Assembly (NCBI GenBank): GCA_022702705.1
Contig: CM040429.1
Coordinates: 4,208,073-4,272,072 of the forward strand
Length of the DNA: 64,000 nucleotides
Origin: Papilionanthe hookeriana x Papilionanthe teres
Lineage: Eukaryota; Streptophyta; Magnoliopsida; Asparagales; Orchidaceae
Direction: 5' to 3'
Made by a program: the position numbers and the translations under genes
The notes under the pieces: generated by a model
Seen by the model: the letters and a program-made list of their open reading frames with translations, nothing else
Database searches by the model: none
Told to the model about the DNA's origin: nothing
In this document: one piece after another, positions 1 to 11,220 of the stretch
How positions within the stretch are numbered: the stretch's first letter is position 1
Layout of the letters: each line of letters begins with the position of its first letter

Positions 1-3000
1 CCATAAAGCTGCCAAAAGTTTCCTTCCACATCAAAAGCAAACAACAGTAGACAGGCTAGCCTCAGGTCCCAGTCTGTCTGAAGTGTAAAAAATAAAAAAA
101 ATTAAACAGATAACAGGAGAAATATAAATACTTGCCATTCATTTTAAAGTTCAAATCTTTGCACACAAGCTGACTTTAGAAGGAAACCATGCAGAAACAA
201 CATAAATTTAAGAGAATGGCAGGATTTTTGACACAGGTGTGAGAGGGGCGAGGAAGTCCCCGCCCTCGTTTTAGTGCCTGGACAGACCGGACCAGCGCTT
301 GGCTCCTCCTCTTAGGTATAGTGCCTCCTTTCAATAGTGAGTCCAATCCTAACATCTTGGGATATGTATTTGCTTCCTGCGTTTTAAGTTTTCAGTTTTT
401 CGTGTGTTCTGTCAGGACAGCTGTCGACATCTCCTGTGTTCCCTTTTTAGGGCTGCATCCAAGGACGAGTGATGCTCTGGTTTATCTCGTTTCAAGGTGA
501 TGATTATCCTCAACTTTTCAGTCCTCCGTTGCCGTCACCTCTTCTCTTCGCTGCAAGGATCCCCGGACAGCTCTCATTGCTGTCTCCTGCAATCGCCCCC
601 GTCCATCGTTACCGCAACCACCTTCCCTGCCACCTGCTGCTTTCCCCCACCTCTAGCCAACCCTCCTCCTTTCACCTACAACTTCCAGCAGCCAACCATC
701 CACATCCCTACCGCAGCCATGCTTGCTAACGACTACCTGCACACTGCTCCCTATTCCCCACCTTCCAAGCAATCTGCCGCAGCCTCCTTGCTGGCTGATA
801 CTATCCCATTGCAGGCAACCCGCCAGCAATCTTTCCGCTCCTAGTCAACCTCCCAACCTACTACCCCTCCATCCCAGCCTACTCTCCACCACTCAGCCTT
901 CCTGCTCAGCCGCCACTATGACACTGCAACCCACTTTCCAAACCACATAACCGACCGCCACCCTGTGGAATACAATCCTGATTGAGTTGGTTATTTCTCT
1001 GTGTATGGCTGTAACTGCCTATTGACTTTTTCACTAATAATATGCTTGTTTATCGTTCTCTGGGTTAACTCAGGTATCAATATTACTTAAACTTGTGCTG
1101 AATCTAAATTTTATATGGATGTCTTTTGTTTTGGTCAGAATTAAAAATGTAAACACATCAAAAGCACGAGAAAAAAGATGCAAGCGTTTACTTACAAACC
1201 ACATAATTTTCGTGTATTTACATATCTAACACCTAAGCTTTCATACTTGCATGCATACCACTCAAATCTTTAACATCACATCAAAAATACTGCTATTACT
1301 ACCTTTTGAAAAGTGAAATACACCTTTTCAAGCATATGTTTATGAAACCAAGGTGTCATAAGTGTAAATATCGAACTCAAGGTTTCTGATATGTAAATAC
1401 ATAAGAATTGTGTGGTAAGCATATAAATTTCCCAAGTTTAAAATGCACTTGCTAATAGCACAAAGCAATAGATTTAAGTAATCTATGGCCGCATGGCGAT
1501 AATGTATGAAATAAAGTCCAAGATTCAGGTAGTAGTGCTAGAGTTGAGATATTAGCAACAAAATATACACAGCAAGCTTGCTGATGAATAAGCAAGGAAA
1601 ACATAATTATGATATTTTAGAAATAAGACTGGCAAAAGTTCCTTTACCTCTGGGTCTGTGGAGTTTATAATATCAAATATAGGATGACCAACAGGCACAA
1701 TATCTGGATTAAACATCCATGGATGCTTTTGACTTATTGTCAACATCAACTCTAGAGGAATTTCCATAATCATCTGCAAAAGCAATCAATCCATACATGA
1801 AACCATTAGAAAAATAAATGAAAAGAGTAGACTAAAATTAAGATATAGTATGACAGATTAGCATACAGAAATAATTTTTCATTTTTTGTATGAATGACAG
1901 GGAAGTTTACGGATGAACCAAACCAATAACAATAATTTAATGGGAAATTTAATACGTAGCACACAATTCTTATGTATCTACATCTCTCCCACCTAAACCT
2001 TCATATTTACAAACATAGCACTTTGGTGCCTTAAAGATATGCATGAAAATGTGAATTTCACTTTTAAAAAGTGGTAATAATGCTAATTTTTATGTTATAT
2101 TAAATAATTGAGTGCTATGTGTCTAAATATGAAAGTTTAGGAGTGAGATATGTAAATACATAAAATTGTATGCTGTGTATGTAAATGCCCGTAATTTAAT
2201 ATTAGAAACTTGAAGCCGATGGAAAGGAAGTTGGCTGAACAAAAATAAATTACTGATTGAAATACATAGAGATAGATGCTTCATGGCCAAATTAAGGCGC
2301 ATAATTCCTAAAATATGTTGATCGACTAATGATGCTACAGATGTGCGTAATTTAACTGCTGCCGATGGCGTATTTAACGCTCAATTTACTCGTGTCAATT
2401 CAGAAAAGAGTAAAAAAAAATGTTGAAAACAATCCTGAAGACTAATTAGTTTCCTAAGGTTATGTTGATGATGAATTGATTTGATGCTAATTTGATGATA
2501 AACCCTAAATATATTCACCTTCCTTGATCTTTTGAATGCCTGTGATTTGCTTTAATTCTTCTAAAATATAAAATGTTGCTTTAAGAGAAGAAACAAGGGA
2601 TTAGGACTCAATTATTGTAGTCATAGTACAACACAAGTCAGCACTATTAAGTTTAGGGGGTGAGGAATGGAGCTCTATTGGATAGAGATATTGGAGGCCA
2701 GGGCTGTAAGTAAACTAACACATTAGGTAAACAGCTTGATACACATTCATATAAAACTCAGTTATGTTTTACCTAAACAGTTAAGCAAATTTAAATAAAA
2801 TTTAAAAGCTAACCAAATGAGCTTGAGCAATGATGAACTTCTTCATTTATATTCGAGAACATAATCATTTGTTATTTTAGGTCTCTAAGAGCTTCATAAA
2901 AATTTTCTTATACCATATGCACTGTGAAAATTTGGGCATCATGTTATTATAGATATTGTGATAAAAAAATGGGTAGATGCATTAATAAGATCATATTTTC

Positions 3001-3756
3001 ATAAATATTTGAACTTCATCAAACAAATAAAGAATAATTGGTGAAATAATGTCAATTTTGATTTCATTGATGACTAACAATAGGATTATATATTCAAATA
3101 ATTAGCACCAGTCATACAATTAATATAACGCCATTAAAGCTCGACCTCAAGTATACAGTTTCGAGGTCTAACAAATCCTAAAACAACAATATAGCTTTTA
3201 CCATCCAGAATCAGAGGCATGGCAGATCAAATTAAAAAGAACTAAAAATGAAACCGCACTCTTGCTCTGCGCAGAGGCTCTACGTCTCGCGAAGCGTACA
3301 CACCGAACCCATTCGGCCCTTCCATGAAATCGATCCCGTATGCCCGAACACACCGCGCGTACCCTATCTTATAGAAATCTGGATCCGCGGGTTCCAACTG
3401 ACAAACAAAACATTGAAATAATATAAAATTCTCGGGGAAAAGTGGGAAGAGAGCTTGGATCGAGGAAATGAAACTCACATCTGGAGGAATCGGCAATTCA
3501 TCACCCCGCGGAGGCTCAAACAGCTGGAACGGAGGCAGCGTGGTGGAGGCACTGACCGGGGGTATTTCCGTGCTGCTGGTCTTAACTGGAGGAGAATGGC
3601 GAGTAGGGTTCAGGGCTCTTGGCTGCGAGAGAGGAAGAGAGTGAGTAGATAAAGAAGTGTGAGGAGTAAGGCTGAATGCGCATAGGGATTGAATTCTACC
3701 TTTGCGCTGGAGAAGATAAGAGAGGAGGGGAGAGGAAGCGCGAGGGAAGAAGCCAT
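1..3756 (-). CDS. PTAC14: Plastid transcriptionally active chromosome protein 14 (SET domain), 5' part, spliced
   Basis: Exons read on the minus strand: 3756-3700, 3622-3479, 3397-3260, 1773-1648 and 77-1 (continues off the left edge). All joins are GT-AG; the first three introns are phase 0, and so is the one before exon 5. The joined frame gives about 180 residues. The start at 3756 gives a Ser/Leu-rich plastid transit peptide (MASSLALPLPSSLIF), followed by a Pro-rich linker and the start of the SET region, with FYKIGYARCVRAYGIDF, GFGVYASRDVEP, MEIPLELMLTISQKHPWMF and GHPIFDIINSTDPE, then DWDLRLACLLLFAF in the last exon. These match my knowledge of Arabidopsis pTAC14 (PAP7), a SET-like subunit of the plastid-encoded RNA polymerase complex needed for chloroplast transcription. 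The 3' part, including the rest of SET and the substrate-binding region, is outside the window. The first intron is only 77 nt; retaining it would shift the frame. Confidence 0.93.
229..1079 (+). mobile_element. Solo LTR of the TR-GAG retrotransposon family
   Basis: It starts TGACACAGGTGTGAG and ends CAGGTATCA. The tail (TAATAATATG, then a GGGTTAA motif, then GGTATCA) matches the ends of the LTRs at 54133-55051 and 57422-58323. The middle is the same cytosine/pyrimidine-rich stretch. Flanking 5-bp duplications are ATTTT (224-228) and ATATT (1080-1084), with one mismatch. No internal region is present, so it is probably a solo LTR left by LTR-LTR recombination inside a PTAC14 intron. Confidence 0.75.
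1184..1433. mobile_element. Fold-back MITE, family A copy 1
   Basis: The left arm has the family motif (ACACAATTCTTATG-like, TATTTACATATCTAACACC) and the right arm its inverse (GATATGTAAATACATAAG, AATTGTGTGG...). The core holds the diagnostic AAAAGTG/TTTATGA segment. It lies in a PTAC14 intron. The ends are approximate and no clear target duplication was found. Confidence 0.75.
1774..3259 (-). other. PTAC14 intron (between exons 3 and 4)
   Basis: This 1486-bp GT-AG phase-0 intron has donor AAGA|gtgcgg and acceptor tttgcag. It contains one well-bounded MITE (1942-2191). The remainder (2192-3259) is AT-rich with no coding signal that I can see. Confidence 0.85.
1942..2191. mobile_element. Fold-back MITE, family A copy 2, with 9-bp target duplication
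   Basis: The element starts GGGAAATTTAATACGTAGC and ends GTATGTAAATGCCCG. Perfect 9-bp duplications TAATTTAAT flank it at 1933-1941 and 2192-2200. Its arms are long imperfect inverted repeats over almost the whole 250 bp. The 9-bp duplication points to mobilisation by a Mutator-like (MULE) transposase. It is in a PTAC14 intron. Confidence 0.85.
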
Positions 3757-4140
3757 GGGAGAGTAATGATGGCTCGAGATGAACAAAACAAATATACAAC
3801 TAAATTCTTAATGCATTTATATATCTAACACCTAAATTTCAAATTATATATATTTCATTTAAAAAGTTGAATTGATGGTACTCTAATGTGATATGAAAAT
3901 TTTGACTGCTACAAAAATAAAAAAGAAAATTTTGGCGCTAGATATATAAATAAAGATAAATTGTGTGGGTGTATATAACATTGGATCGCTTAAAATTAAT
4001 ATTTAAATGATTATTATAAAAAAAATCTCTAAAAAACATAAATATTCCTTCGCTCATCAATCATCATCGGTGTGAACTTCGTCTTCCCCCGTGCAAAACA
4101 ACAGGAAAACCTCTGCATATCAAAAGCACAAAAAATAAAA
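3757..4140. promoter_or_regulatory. Divergent PTAC14 / PPR intergenic promoter region
   Basis: Only 384 bp separate the two start codons (3756 minus, 4141 plus), so both promoters must lie here. The interval is AT-rich. A degenerate family-A MITE occupies about 3800-3985, nearly half of it. No TATA box can be assigned with confidence for either gene. Confidence 0.6.
3800..3985. mobile_element. Degenerate fold-back MITE, family A copy 3
   Basis: The left arm reads ATTCTTAATGCATTTATATATCTAACACC, in shortened form ATATCTAACACCTAAATTTC. The core has TTTAAAAAGTTG and GTGATATGAAA, and the right side has GATATATAAATAAAG then ATTGTGTGGG. It is diverged and partly deleted but recognisable. It lies inside the divergent promoter. 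Confidence 0.55.
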
Positions 4141-4911
4141 ATGCAATCTTTGGTGCGATCGCGATCTCTCTCGCCATTCCCATCGACTCTCTTCTCGAAA
4201 CTCCCCTACCTACCCCTGCCCACCACCACCTTCTCCACCACCACATCCTCTCCCCCTCCCCCTCTCCCTCCCCCTCCTGAATCCAATACTATCCTCTCCG
4301 ATCAGGAGCTCTCCGACATTCACCACCTCCTCCCTGCTCTCTGCGATTCCGGCCACCCCCTCGAGGCCGTTCGCCTCCTCGATGCCGCTCTACTCACCAA
4401 CCCTCCACTCTCATCCCTACCCCTTCCAGAGTTCGCCGACCGCCTCTCCAACCTCCCCGACATGTCTGCTTGCATGGCACTTCTTACGTCTCTCCGCTTC
4501 CACCCGCGCCGCCCTTCTCCTCTCCCATTCTGCGCCCTCTTGATCTCCTTCTATTTCCGTCGCCAACGCCTTCGAGAGGCCGCTAAGGTCTTTGCATGGC
4601 TTTGTCGGGCAGATTCCCCTTGCAGACCAGATATGGAGATTTGTCGAATAGCTGTTCGGGGTTTTTGCGAGGGAGGAAGGGCGATTGAGGCGGTTAGGGT
4701 TGTGAGAGAGATGGCGAGAGATGGGGTGTTGCCAACGGAGGAAATTAGGGTTTTGTTGTGTCTGGCGTTGTTGAGGGACGCTAGGGTTCAGGAGGGGTTG
4801 AATTTTGATGATGCAGTAAGGAAGGTTGGGGAGGGAAAATACAGTGATGGAGGTGGGATTGCTGGGATTGCAGAACTGCTTGATCGGATGATTAAGGATT
4901 GGGAGGATTAG
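4141..4911 (+). CDS. Short pentatricopeptide repeat (PPR) protein, probably mitochondrial or dual targeted
   Basis: Single-exon frame of 256 residues. I chose the ATG at 4141; the upstream reading frame has no earlier ATG, only a GTG. The N-terminus is rich in Arg, Ser, Phe and Leu without acidic residues (MQSLVRSRSLSPFPS), typical of an organelle presequence, followed by Ser/Thr- and Pro-rich low complexity (about residues 30-50). Residues about 129-163 and 164-198 are two adjacent 35-residue P-type PPR motifs (LLISFYFRRQRLREAAKVF; IAVRGFCEGGRAIEAVRVV); an earlier weaker helical repeat has HPLEAVRLLDAAL. PPR proteins bind organellar RNA. At 256 residues it is short for the family. No C-terminal E, DYW or SMR domain follows. 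It is head to head with PTAC14. The particular orthologue is not recognised. Confidence 0.82.
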   Translation: MQSLVRSRSLSPFPSTLFSKLPYLPLPTTTFSTTTSSPPPPLPPPPESNTILSDQELSDIHHLLPALCDSGHPLEAVRLLDAALLTNPPLSSLPLPEFADRLSNLPDMSACMALLTSLRFHPRRPSPLPFCALLISFYFRRQRLREAAKVFAWLCRADSPCRPDMEICRIAVRGFCEGGRAIEAVRVVREMARDGVLPTEEIRVLLCLALLRDARVQEGLNFDDAVRKVGEGKYSDGGGIAGIAELLDRMIKDWED

Positions 4912-5240
4912 CGCCTCATCAAGGTAGTGTTTTTCTTGTTTTGATTGATTTGGCTGTTGGTAGGATTGGGTTCTGGTAATCAAATAGTAGATTTAATCAT
5001 AGTTCATTGAATCAAATGAGCTTATTATGTCATGATTACATCTTGTTTAGCTGACATATAATTGTATTTAATCACATTTGAATTATTGGAAAAAAAAATA
5101 TTTGATTTGATGGTAAACTGGTTTGATTACATTTGATTTCATATTATTTTACTTCAAGCATGTAAAATCTTATGGTTATTATCAATGGAAATAATTTAAC
5201 AAGCATATATGATATTATTGAAGATGAAGATTAATGCTTG

Positions 5241-5465
5241 GAAACTTTACATACCTAGCACACAATTCTTATTTATTTACGTATATCACACTTAAACATT
5301 CTTATTTACACACATGGCATTTTTGTGCTTTAAATCTATGCTTGAAAATGTGTATTTCACATTTTAAAAAGTGGTAATAGTACTATTTTTTATTTGATAT
5401 GAAAGATTTGAGGTATATGTTTGTAAATATGAAAGTTTTGGTGTGGGTATGTAAATAAATGATGT
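5241..5465. mobile_element. Fold-back MITE, family A copy 4
   Basis: The left arm is intact (ACATACCTAGCACACAATTC), with core TTTTAAAAAGTGGTAATAG and right arm ATATGAAAGTTTTGGTGTGGG up to GTAAATAAATG. The outermost right end is missing. Confidence 0.75.
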
Positions 5466-5514
5466 AATATTATTTGATATTAAAGATTTGAGGACTGATA
5501 TTATTGAAAATAAA

Positions 5515-5990
5515 GCATTGATGCCTGCCTCTAAGTGGGGTCGGCTACATGAATTATTTTTCTCCATTGAGTCCTATTGAGTGTCATGTTTTCATTTAAT
5601 TCTATTAGATTAAGATTTTTTTAAACACACCATGCCCAAGTCTTTTTAGGTTTACCTCTACCTTTTTTAACATAATTTGATTCTAAAACAACTACTCTCC
5701 AACCTGATCTTTAGATGGTCAACGTTTAATGTGACCAAACCATCTAAAACGACTCTCTCTAATCTTGTTTGTCATCGAAGCTACACCAACCCTTTCACGA
5801 ATACATTCATCTGCATTTTTTCTCTAAGCGACCATCTACTCAACCGCCTAAGCATTCTCATCTCAACAACACTTAACTTAGTTTTATGCTTCTCTTTTAT
5901 AGGCCAACAATCTACGCTATAAAGCATTGCAGGTCTCACCACCATCTTATAAAATTTTCCTTTAAGTCAAAGCAATATTTTTCTCTCTCT
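5515..5990 (-). mobile_element. RTE-type LINE fragment (3' end of the reverse transcriptase ORF)
   Basis: Read on the minus strand it aligns with the C-terminal part of the RTE element at 36590-37000. It has degenerate forms of RPSMLYGAECWPLK, AEMRMIR, IRESRLRWFGHIKR and RGRPRKTW, then the shared 3' motif GTAGCCGACCCCACTTA. Frameshifts and stops make it dead. The terminal TTG repeat is missing. Confidence 0.8.
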
Positions 5991-7770
5991 CAATAGGCCG
6001 GGTGTTCCTCTACTTCAACTATCCGAATTGCATTCTACTAATAAATTTCCCATCTATATCACCATCACTTTGAACAAAACGAAAAAAAAAAGAAAAAGTC
6101 ATCAACTAATAAAGCGAACAATGCAGCGAACAATACGAATTACATTGAAAAAGAAAAAGAATTTTTGTTTGAGATTGGAGTATATTCACGTGTCTTGGGC
6201 CTTGAATACTTGTACTTATTTCAAGTGTAATAAAAAAAGGAAATAGAATGATGTTTAAAACCCAAATTTTTTGCAAGAAAATGAGAATAAAATTGATATA
6301 TATATAAATAAGCATTATCATGTATTATTTATAATCACGATAGAATTACTTAGTGATTTCGTCTTTATGCTCAATCACCGTCTTTAATGCATTCCCACAA
6401 ATCATACAAGGATTGGCATCCATTTTAAGATTTTCATCAAGTTGCTGTCGTACTATATACTTGTGCAGTTGGTGAACAAAATTTACATCAACATCATGTT
6501 CCTCAAACTTAGGATCAATGTGCGATATGGATGTCAAAATTTATATTTATGTGGTGATATTTTGGCAAGAACAATGACATTTCTTACTAGCGCAATTTGT
6601 TATGTCCCATTAATTATCCCTTTTCTTTCATATAATAAATGTTGGTTTGATGACACTTTGATTTGACTGACTTATTGTGCAAAATTTTGTTTATGATATA
6701 TCTAAATAAGGTTTAAGTAATCCCCTTTATACACTAACATTATTTAAGTATAACTTTCTCGTTGGAATGAAATGATAACATCCAAACATATTATAAATAA
6801 AACCATAGAAATATATCTTTTTCAATTTATTCAAGACACTGGATGTAGACATAGAAAATTGCATCCATATCCGTAATAACATGTTGGAAAATGTAAGCTT
6901 CATGTGTTCTACTCTTCCATTTCGGATCAACTAATTTGAAGCACCTTTTGAAGTTGCATGCAAACATGTTTTGAATTGGTAAATGATGTTGTCTAATGTA
7001 TGTAACTTGTTTTTTAACAATAATGTGGGCATAACCCATGTGCCATAACTTGCCCTCATACAATCCTTAAATTCTAACATTTAATTATCTTCACAGAGAG
7101 TCTTTGATCGGCTGTCACAAAATTGTTTATTAGGTAGGGTTATAATGTCAATTTCTAAGCAAACTAATATTTCATGGGTATTAGACAAATATATCTTCGT
7201 TGTCTCTATAGAGTGTTGAAATTAGATCTTCATAGGTAGCTCTTATGGACTCATTATGTGTCATGTTGTAGAAGGTGATGGTTATCACTTCTTTAATAGT
7301 AATTCTCCGTGAACAAAGAAATTCGTAATTTGATTTTAGCAATCTAAGTAAATCCATAAAAAAATTTATTTTGGTATTCTTAACACTTTAAATGAGCGCT
7401 TTATTGATTAATATAGTAAATCAAATTATTGATTTTAGGTAGTATATAAATAGGAAAAAAAACAAATAATAGGATTTCTTGATAATAGCTCACCTAAGGA
7501 TTTCTTGATAATAGCTCACCTACTTATCTCCAATATGAGTTGATATATTGCATGGCCTCTTGTTGAAGTATAAAACACGATAAGAATTGACCAAGATTAT
7601 TGTTATAATATATTATTAAATTGACAAGACTTGACAAGACTCACTTATTAGCAATTGGCTCCCTTTCCATTTCAGAATCATCATTATAATCATTGGCCAT
7701 TTTCATTGCTATAATATAAATGAGACAATAAAAAAATTCATTCAATTGGAATCAAATATAAATGTTCATA
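5991..7770. other. AT-rich intergenic region without a supported gene
   Basis: Only short reading frames occur. Minus-strand frames around 6346-7063 have somewhat protein-like composition (Cys, His and Trp present), but I recognise no domain. They may be remnants of a DNA transposon. A 26-bp unit is tandemly duplicated at 7471-7522. Confidence 0.4.
7471..7522. repeat. 26-bp tandem duplication
   Basis: The unit AGGATTTCTTGATAATAGCT plus CACCTA occurs twice back to back without mismatches. Confidence 0.9.
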
Positions 7771-7775
7771 AACAT

Positions 7776-8023
7776 ATAACAATTACATAACACACAATTT
7801 TTATGTGTTAACATATCTCACACGTAAGCTTTCATCTTTAGATACATATCACTAAAATCCTTAACATCGCATAAAAAATAGCACTTTTACCATTTTTTAA
7901 AAGTGGAAGCTACCTTTTCATTCATAGGTTTAGAGCACCAAAATTTTATGAATGTATATATCAAAGTCTAGGTGTCAGATATGTAAATACATAAGAATTG
8001 TGTTCTACTTATTTAAATTTCCC
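7776..8023. mobile_element. Fold-back MITE, family A copy 5
   Basis: The left arm is ACATAACACACAATTTTTATG and the core is CCATTTTTTAAAAGTGGAAG. The right arm is GATATGTAAATACATAAG, then GTGTTCTACTTATTTAAATTTCCC. No convincing target duplication was found. Confidence 0.8.
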
Positions 8024-8454
8024 TATAACCAATTACATAATTTCATGAGAGTTCAATGCATACAATACAAATAAGGAAATGATAAAATAGGAAGATCACA
8101 TAACAAATTGATCATTCAAAACACTTAAAGCAAACGCATTATCACTTGACACAATTTTATGCAAAAGAGTTCAATGTAGATCTTATCGATAGATTGCCCA
8201 TAAGCATTGCTCTCCATGAATAACCTTCATTTATAATCATTAGATACACCTGTGAAACTCTTTTTTATTTTTTTCTTGAATGAAGTTTCTGTCAATGTTA
8301 TAAAAAATTCATTATCCTCGAAGAGCTTAGATATTCGACTGAGCTTCTTTATTGCATCTTGTATTGTATGAGTTCAATATGGTGTGATTAATATTGTTAT
8401 CTAATATATAACATAAACATTCTCTACAACCCGAGTTGGATCATTGAGTTCTTT

Positions 8455-8740
8455 TCCTTCCATTATCATGTATAATATGTGGCTCTTCATCTTAGTTTTT
8501 TATTTTATTTTATCATGAAATGAATATCCTTGTCTTTCTCTTAATTCAAAGGGTAGTACTCTAAAGCTAAGAACTCAAAGCATTCTCTTAGTTGTTATTA
8601 TACAAGGAAACAACCTTTCAAGCTTTTCTTTCCGTTAGCTTGTATAATATGTGGCTCTTCATCTTAGTTTTTGTTTAATATCATGAAATGAATCTCCTCG
8701 TCATTCTCTTAATTCAATGGGTATTACTCTAAAGCTAATC
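8455..8740. repeat. Tandem duplication, unit about 172 bp
   Basis: A segment with TATAATATGTGGCTCTTCAT, then ATCATGAAATGAAT and ACTCTAAAGCTAA, occurs at about 8455-8570 and again at about 8627-8740 with scattered substitutions. No coding function is apparent. Confidence 0.8.
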
Positions 8741-9864
8741 TATATTGGAAAGATGAATATTGAATAAATTTTATTAAGCTATTGATCACCACAGTGTTTA
8801 TTAACTTAATTATGGGTGTTTATACCATTTTTAAACAGAATCTTGGCAGACTAGGCTCATGGGTTGTACTAAAGCTGAATTAAGCTTGATTATACTGAAT
8901 GTGTATTATTTGGTTCATAAAAGTAATCCAATCTATATTCTCTAATAAATCAAGCATTTCTAATAATAGAGATAACTAACCATAAAATACACTTTTAGTA
9001 GGCATAAATTGATTACAGCTGTTTTTTGGGAATATTTTTTAGATTGTTGAGGGGCTCTTTTGGGATGGATTTAAAGCTTATGAAGGAATCTAATTTGAAA
9101 ACTGAAATCTCTTTAAATATTTTAATACTAAAAATTCTCATAATTTCTCGTTGCATAATCTTTATTTCGCAAAATTCATAAGAAGTGCAATTCTTCGTCA
9201 AGTGTTAAATATTTATCAAAGCTTGAGAGACAAAAATATGGACATGACATTGCAAATTTTTTTATTTATGATACACGCACACAGTGTTTTCAGTTTTTGT
9301 TCTTGTACTAATTCTTGCTCTAGTTCTTGTAAACAAAATTTTGAAGATGTGATTTTTGGTTTGCACATTTATGTGTAGTTGCATGTGTTTATGATGGTTT
9401 CCCTCAATGGTAGATAATGTGATTGAGGCTTGCTGTACGTCCGATCAATCGCTTGTTTTCCTTTGCCTTTTGTGGAGAAATCTTCTTTAGGACAACCTTT
9501 ATCTGGATTTGCTTCAATGCCTTTTGTAGAAATATATAGCTAAATAATTTTCTTGTTTGGTTGAGGAAGCACATTTATTTGGGTTTCAATGCATGTTGAA
9601 CGGCCGCAAAATTTATTGAGTTTATGAAAGATCAGATTGGCGCTCTTTAAGTGTTTTTCTTTTATACATGATCATCAATGTAAATCTTTATTTATTTTCG
9701 CAGCTGAAAACATTGCTTATATTTGCCACCCTATGAACGGCACCAGCCTTGTAGAAAAAGTTACCTAATTTGTGCTTAAGGCTTTTTCATTGCTGGGTAA
9801 GTTCACAATGAAGTACCCAACTGTCGAATCAACTAAGGTGTGCTTGCGGGTTGAGATAGCTATA

Positions 9865-10049
9865 CATACATATCATTTTGATGCGTTAAACATGTGCATA
9901 AAAATGTGTGATTCACTTTTTAAAAAGGATAATAGTATTGCTTTTTAGGCGGTATTAAAGGTTTGAGTCTTAAGTGTGTAAATGTTAAAATTTAGATGTG
10001 AGAAATATGTAAATACATAAGAATTGTGTGCTATGTATGTAAATGCCCC
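9865..10049. mobile_element. Fold-back MITE, family A copy 6, left arm truncated
   Basis: It begins inside the left arm (ACATACATATCATTTTGATG), has the core TTTTTAAAAAGGATAATAG, and ends with an intact right arm to GTATGTAAATGCCCC. Confidence 0.75.
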
Positions 10050-10764
10050 GAATTTTTAAGAATGAATTGATTTGCGTAGTTTGCATATGATTATATCAGA
10101 TGCTGCTACTGCTGCCACGCTTCATAATGCTTTAGATTGATCACATTTTTTACTGTTGATTGCATTTGTTTTGGCATAGGTGATTCGACAATACCGCGTT
10201 AGTATATTTTGGATGGAACGAGGTTGCTCATGGCCCTCATGACTCCTTAGAGGGCAGAGAACCTGTTTGCGAAATGATATGTTAAAATCACTGCTCAGAA
10301 AGCATTCAAAAGAGGTACTCTACAGGTTGACGAGGCTAAGGCTTTGTTTGAGGAGGCGGTGAAGTCCTGTTCTGTTGGAGCGAACGCCCACCTTTACAAA
10401 AAGGTTTCATTTGGGAATTAGCAGGAGACGAATATCTCCCGAAGTTCTTTCACAAAAATGATAAATTTTTGCCATTTCAGATCGCTGCTTGTTTCCTCCA
10501 GTTCGATGAACGTAGTTGTTAAAAGAAAGTCAGTGAATGTCCCCACTGTTTCAAATGAAGCCTTAGTTTCTTAAACTAATGTTAGGGATTATTCCCTTAA
10601 AGGACTATTAATGTGATCATAATCCTCTTTAGTGTTCACATGTCACCTGAGAACCCAAGTAGCCAACCATTCAGGGCCCTAAGATTCTTAATGTGGCCTC
10701 TCGGTTGTTCCAATGCATGGCAGAAATAGGTGACAGTTTAACTTCCTGAGAATGAGGATTTGTT

Positions 10765-10839
10765 GAATGTAAAAATTGAAATCTAGGTGTTAGATATGTA
10801 AATATATAGGATTGAGTGGTATGTATGTAAATCTCCCCA
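10765..10839. mobile_element. Fold-back MITE, family A copy 7, right arm only
   Basis: Only the right arm remains: GAAATCTAGGTGTTAGATAT, then GTGGTATGTATGTAAATCTCCCC, followed by a poly(A) run. Confidence 0.7.
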
Positions 10840-11013
10840 AAAAAAAAAAAAAAAATGTCACTTTATTGCGTAATTATTTTATTTTCTTATAGACTTATTC
10901 TGATTAAATAGAATGCAATAATTATGTCAGATTCATATTATACACACTAATTCCACATAGTTTTATCAAATAATCATGCATTGTATTGACAATATAACAC
11001 ATTATAACAAAAA

Positions 11014-11220
11014 GGGCCATTTACATTCATATTTACATGCATATCACTAAAATTTTTAACATCACATCAAAAATACCGCCATCACTATCTTTCCAAAATT
11101 GGAATACATAATTTTGATGCATATGTTTATGACACCAATATATTACAACTGTAAATATCAAATTTTGGGTATTAGAGATGTAAATACATTAGAATAGTGT
11201 GGTCTGTATGTAAATGTCCC
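11014..11220. mobile_element. Fold-back MITE, family A copy 8, short form with 9-bp target duplication
   Basis: It starts GGGCCATTTACATTCATATT and ends GTCTGTATGTAAATGTCCC. Flanks are TAACAAAAA (11005-11013) and TAACAAACA (11221-11229), 8 of 9 identical. The left arm goes from the terminal motif straight to ATATTTACATGCATATCAC, so it lacks one of the two arm repeats present in other copies. The right arm keeps both. Confidence 0.8.

Larger units (their letters stand above)
78..1647 (-). other. PTAC14 intron (between exons 4 and 5) carrying a solo LTR and a MITE
   Basis: The donor follows the GAG codon at 1648-1650 (GAG|gtaaag) and the acceptor is ttcag at 78-82. Its 1570 bp are mostly a solo LTR (229-1079) and a fold-back MITE (about 1184-1433). 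The Pro-rich reading frames at 469-950 come from the C-rich core of the LTR and are not genes. Confidence 0.85.

Noticed and set aside
469..950. Overlapping Pro/Ser/Leu-rich reading frames
   Set aside because: They lie within the C-rich core of a solo LTR; the same type of frames occurs at 58817-59366 and 57467-57985 in related LTRs. Not genes.
3455..3652. Plus-strand 65-codon frame
   Set aside because: It is the antisense shadow of PTAC14 exon 2 and adjoining intron sequence.
4417..4983. Minus-strand 188-codon frame
   Set aside because: Shadow of the PPR gene; the plus frame has the presequence and PPR motifs.
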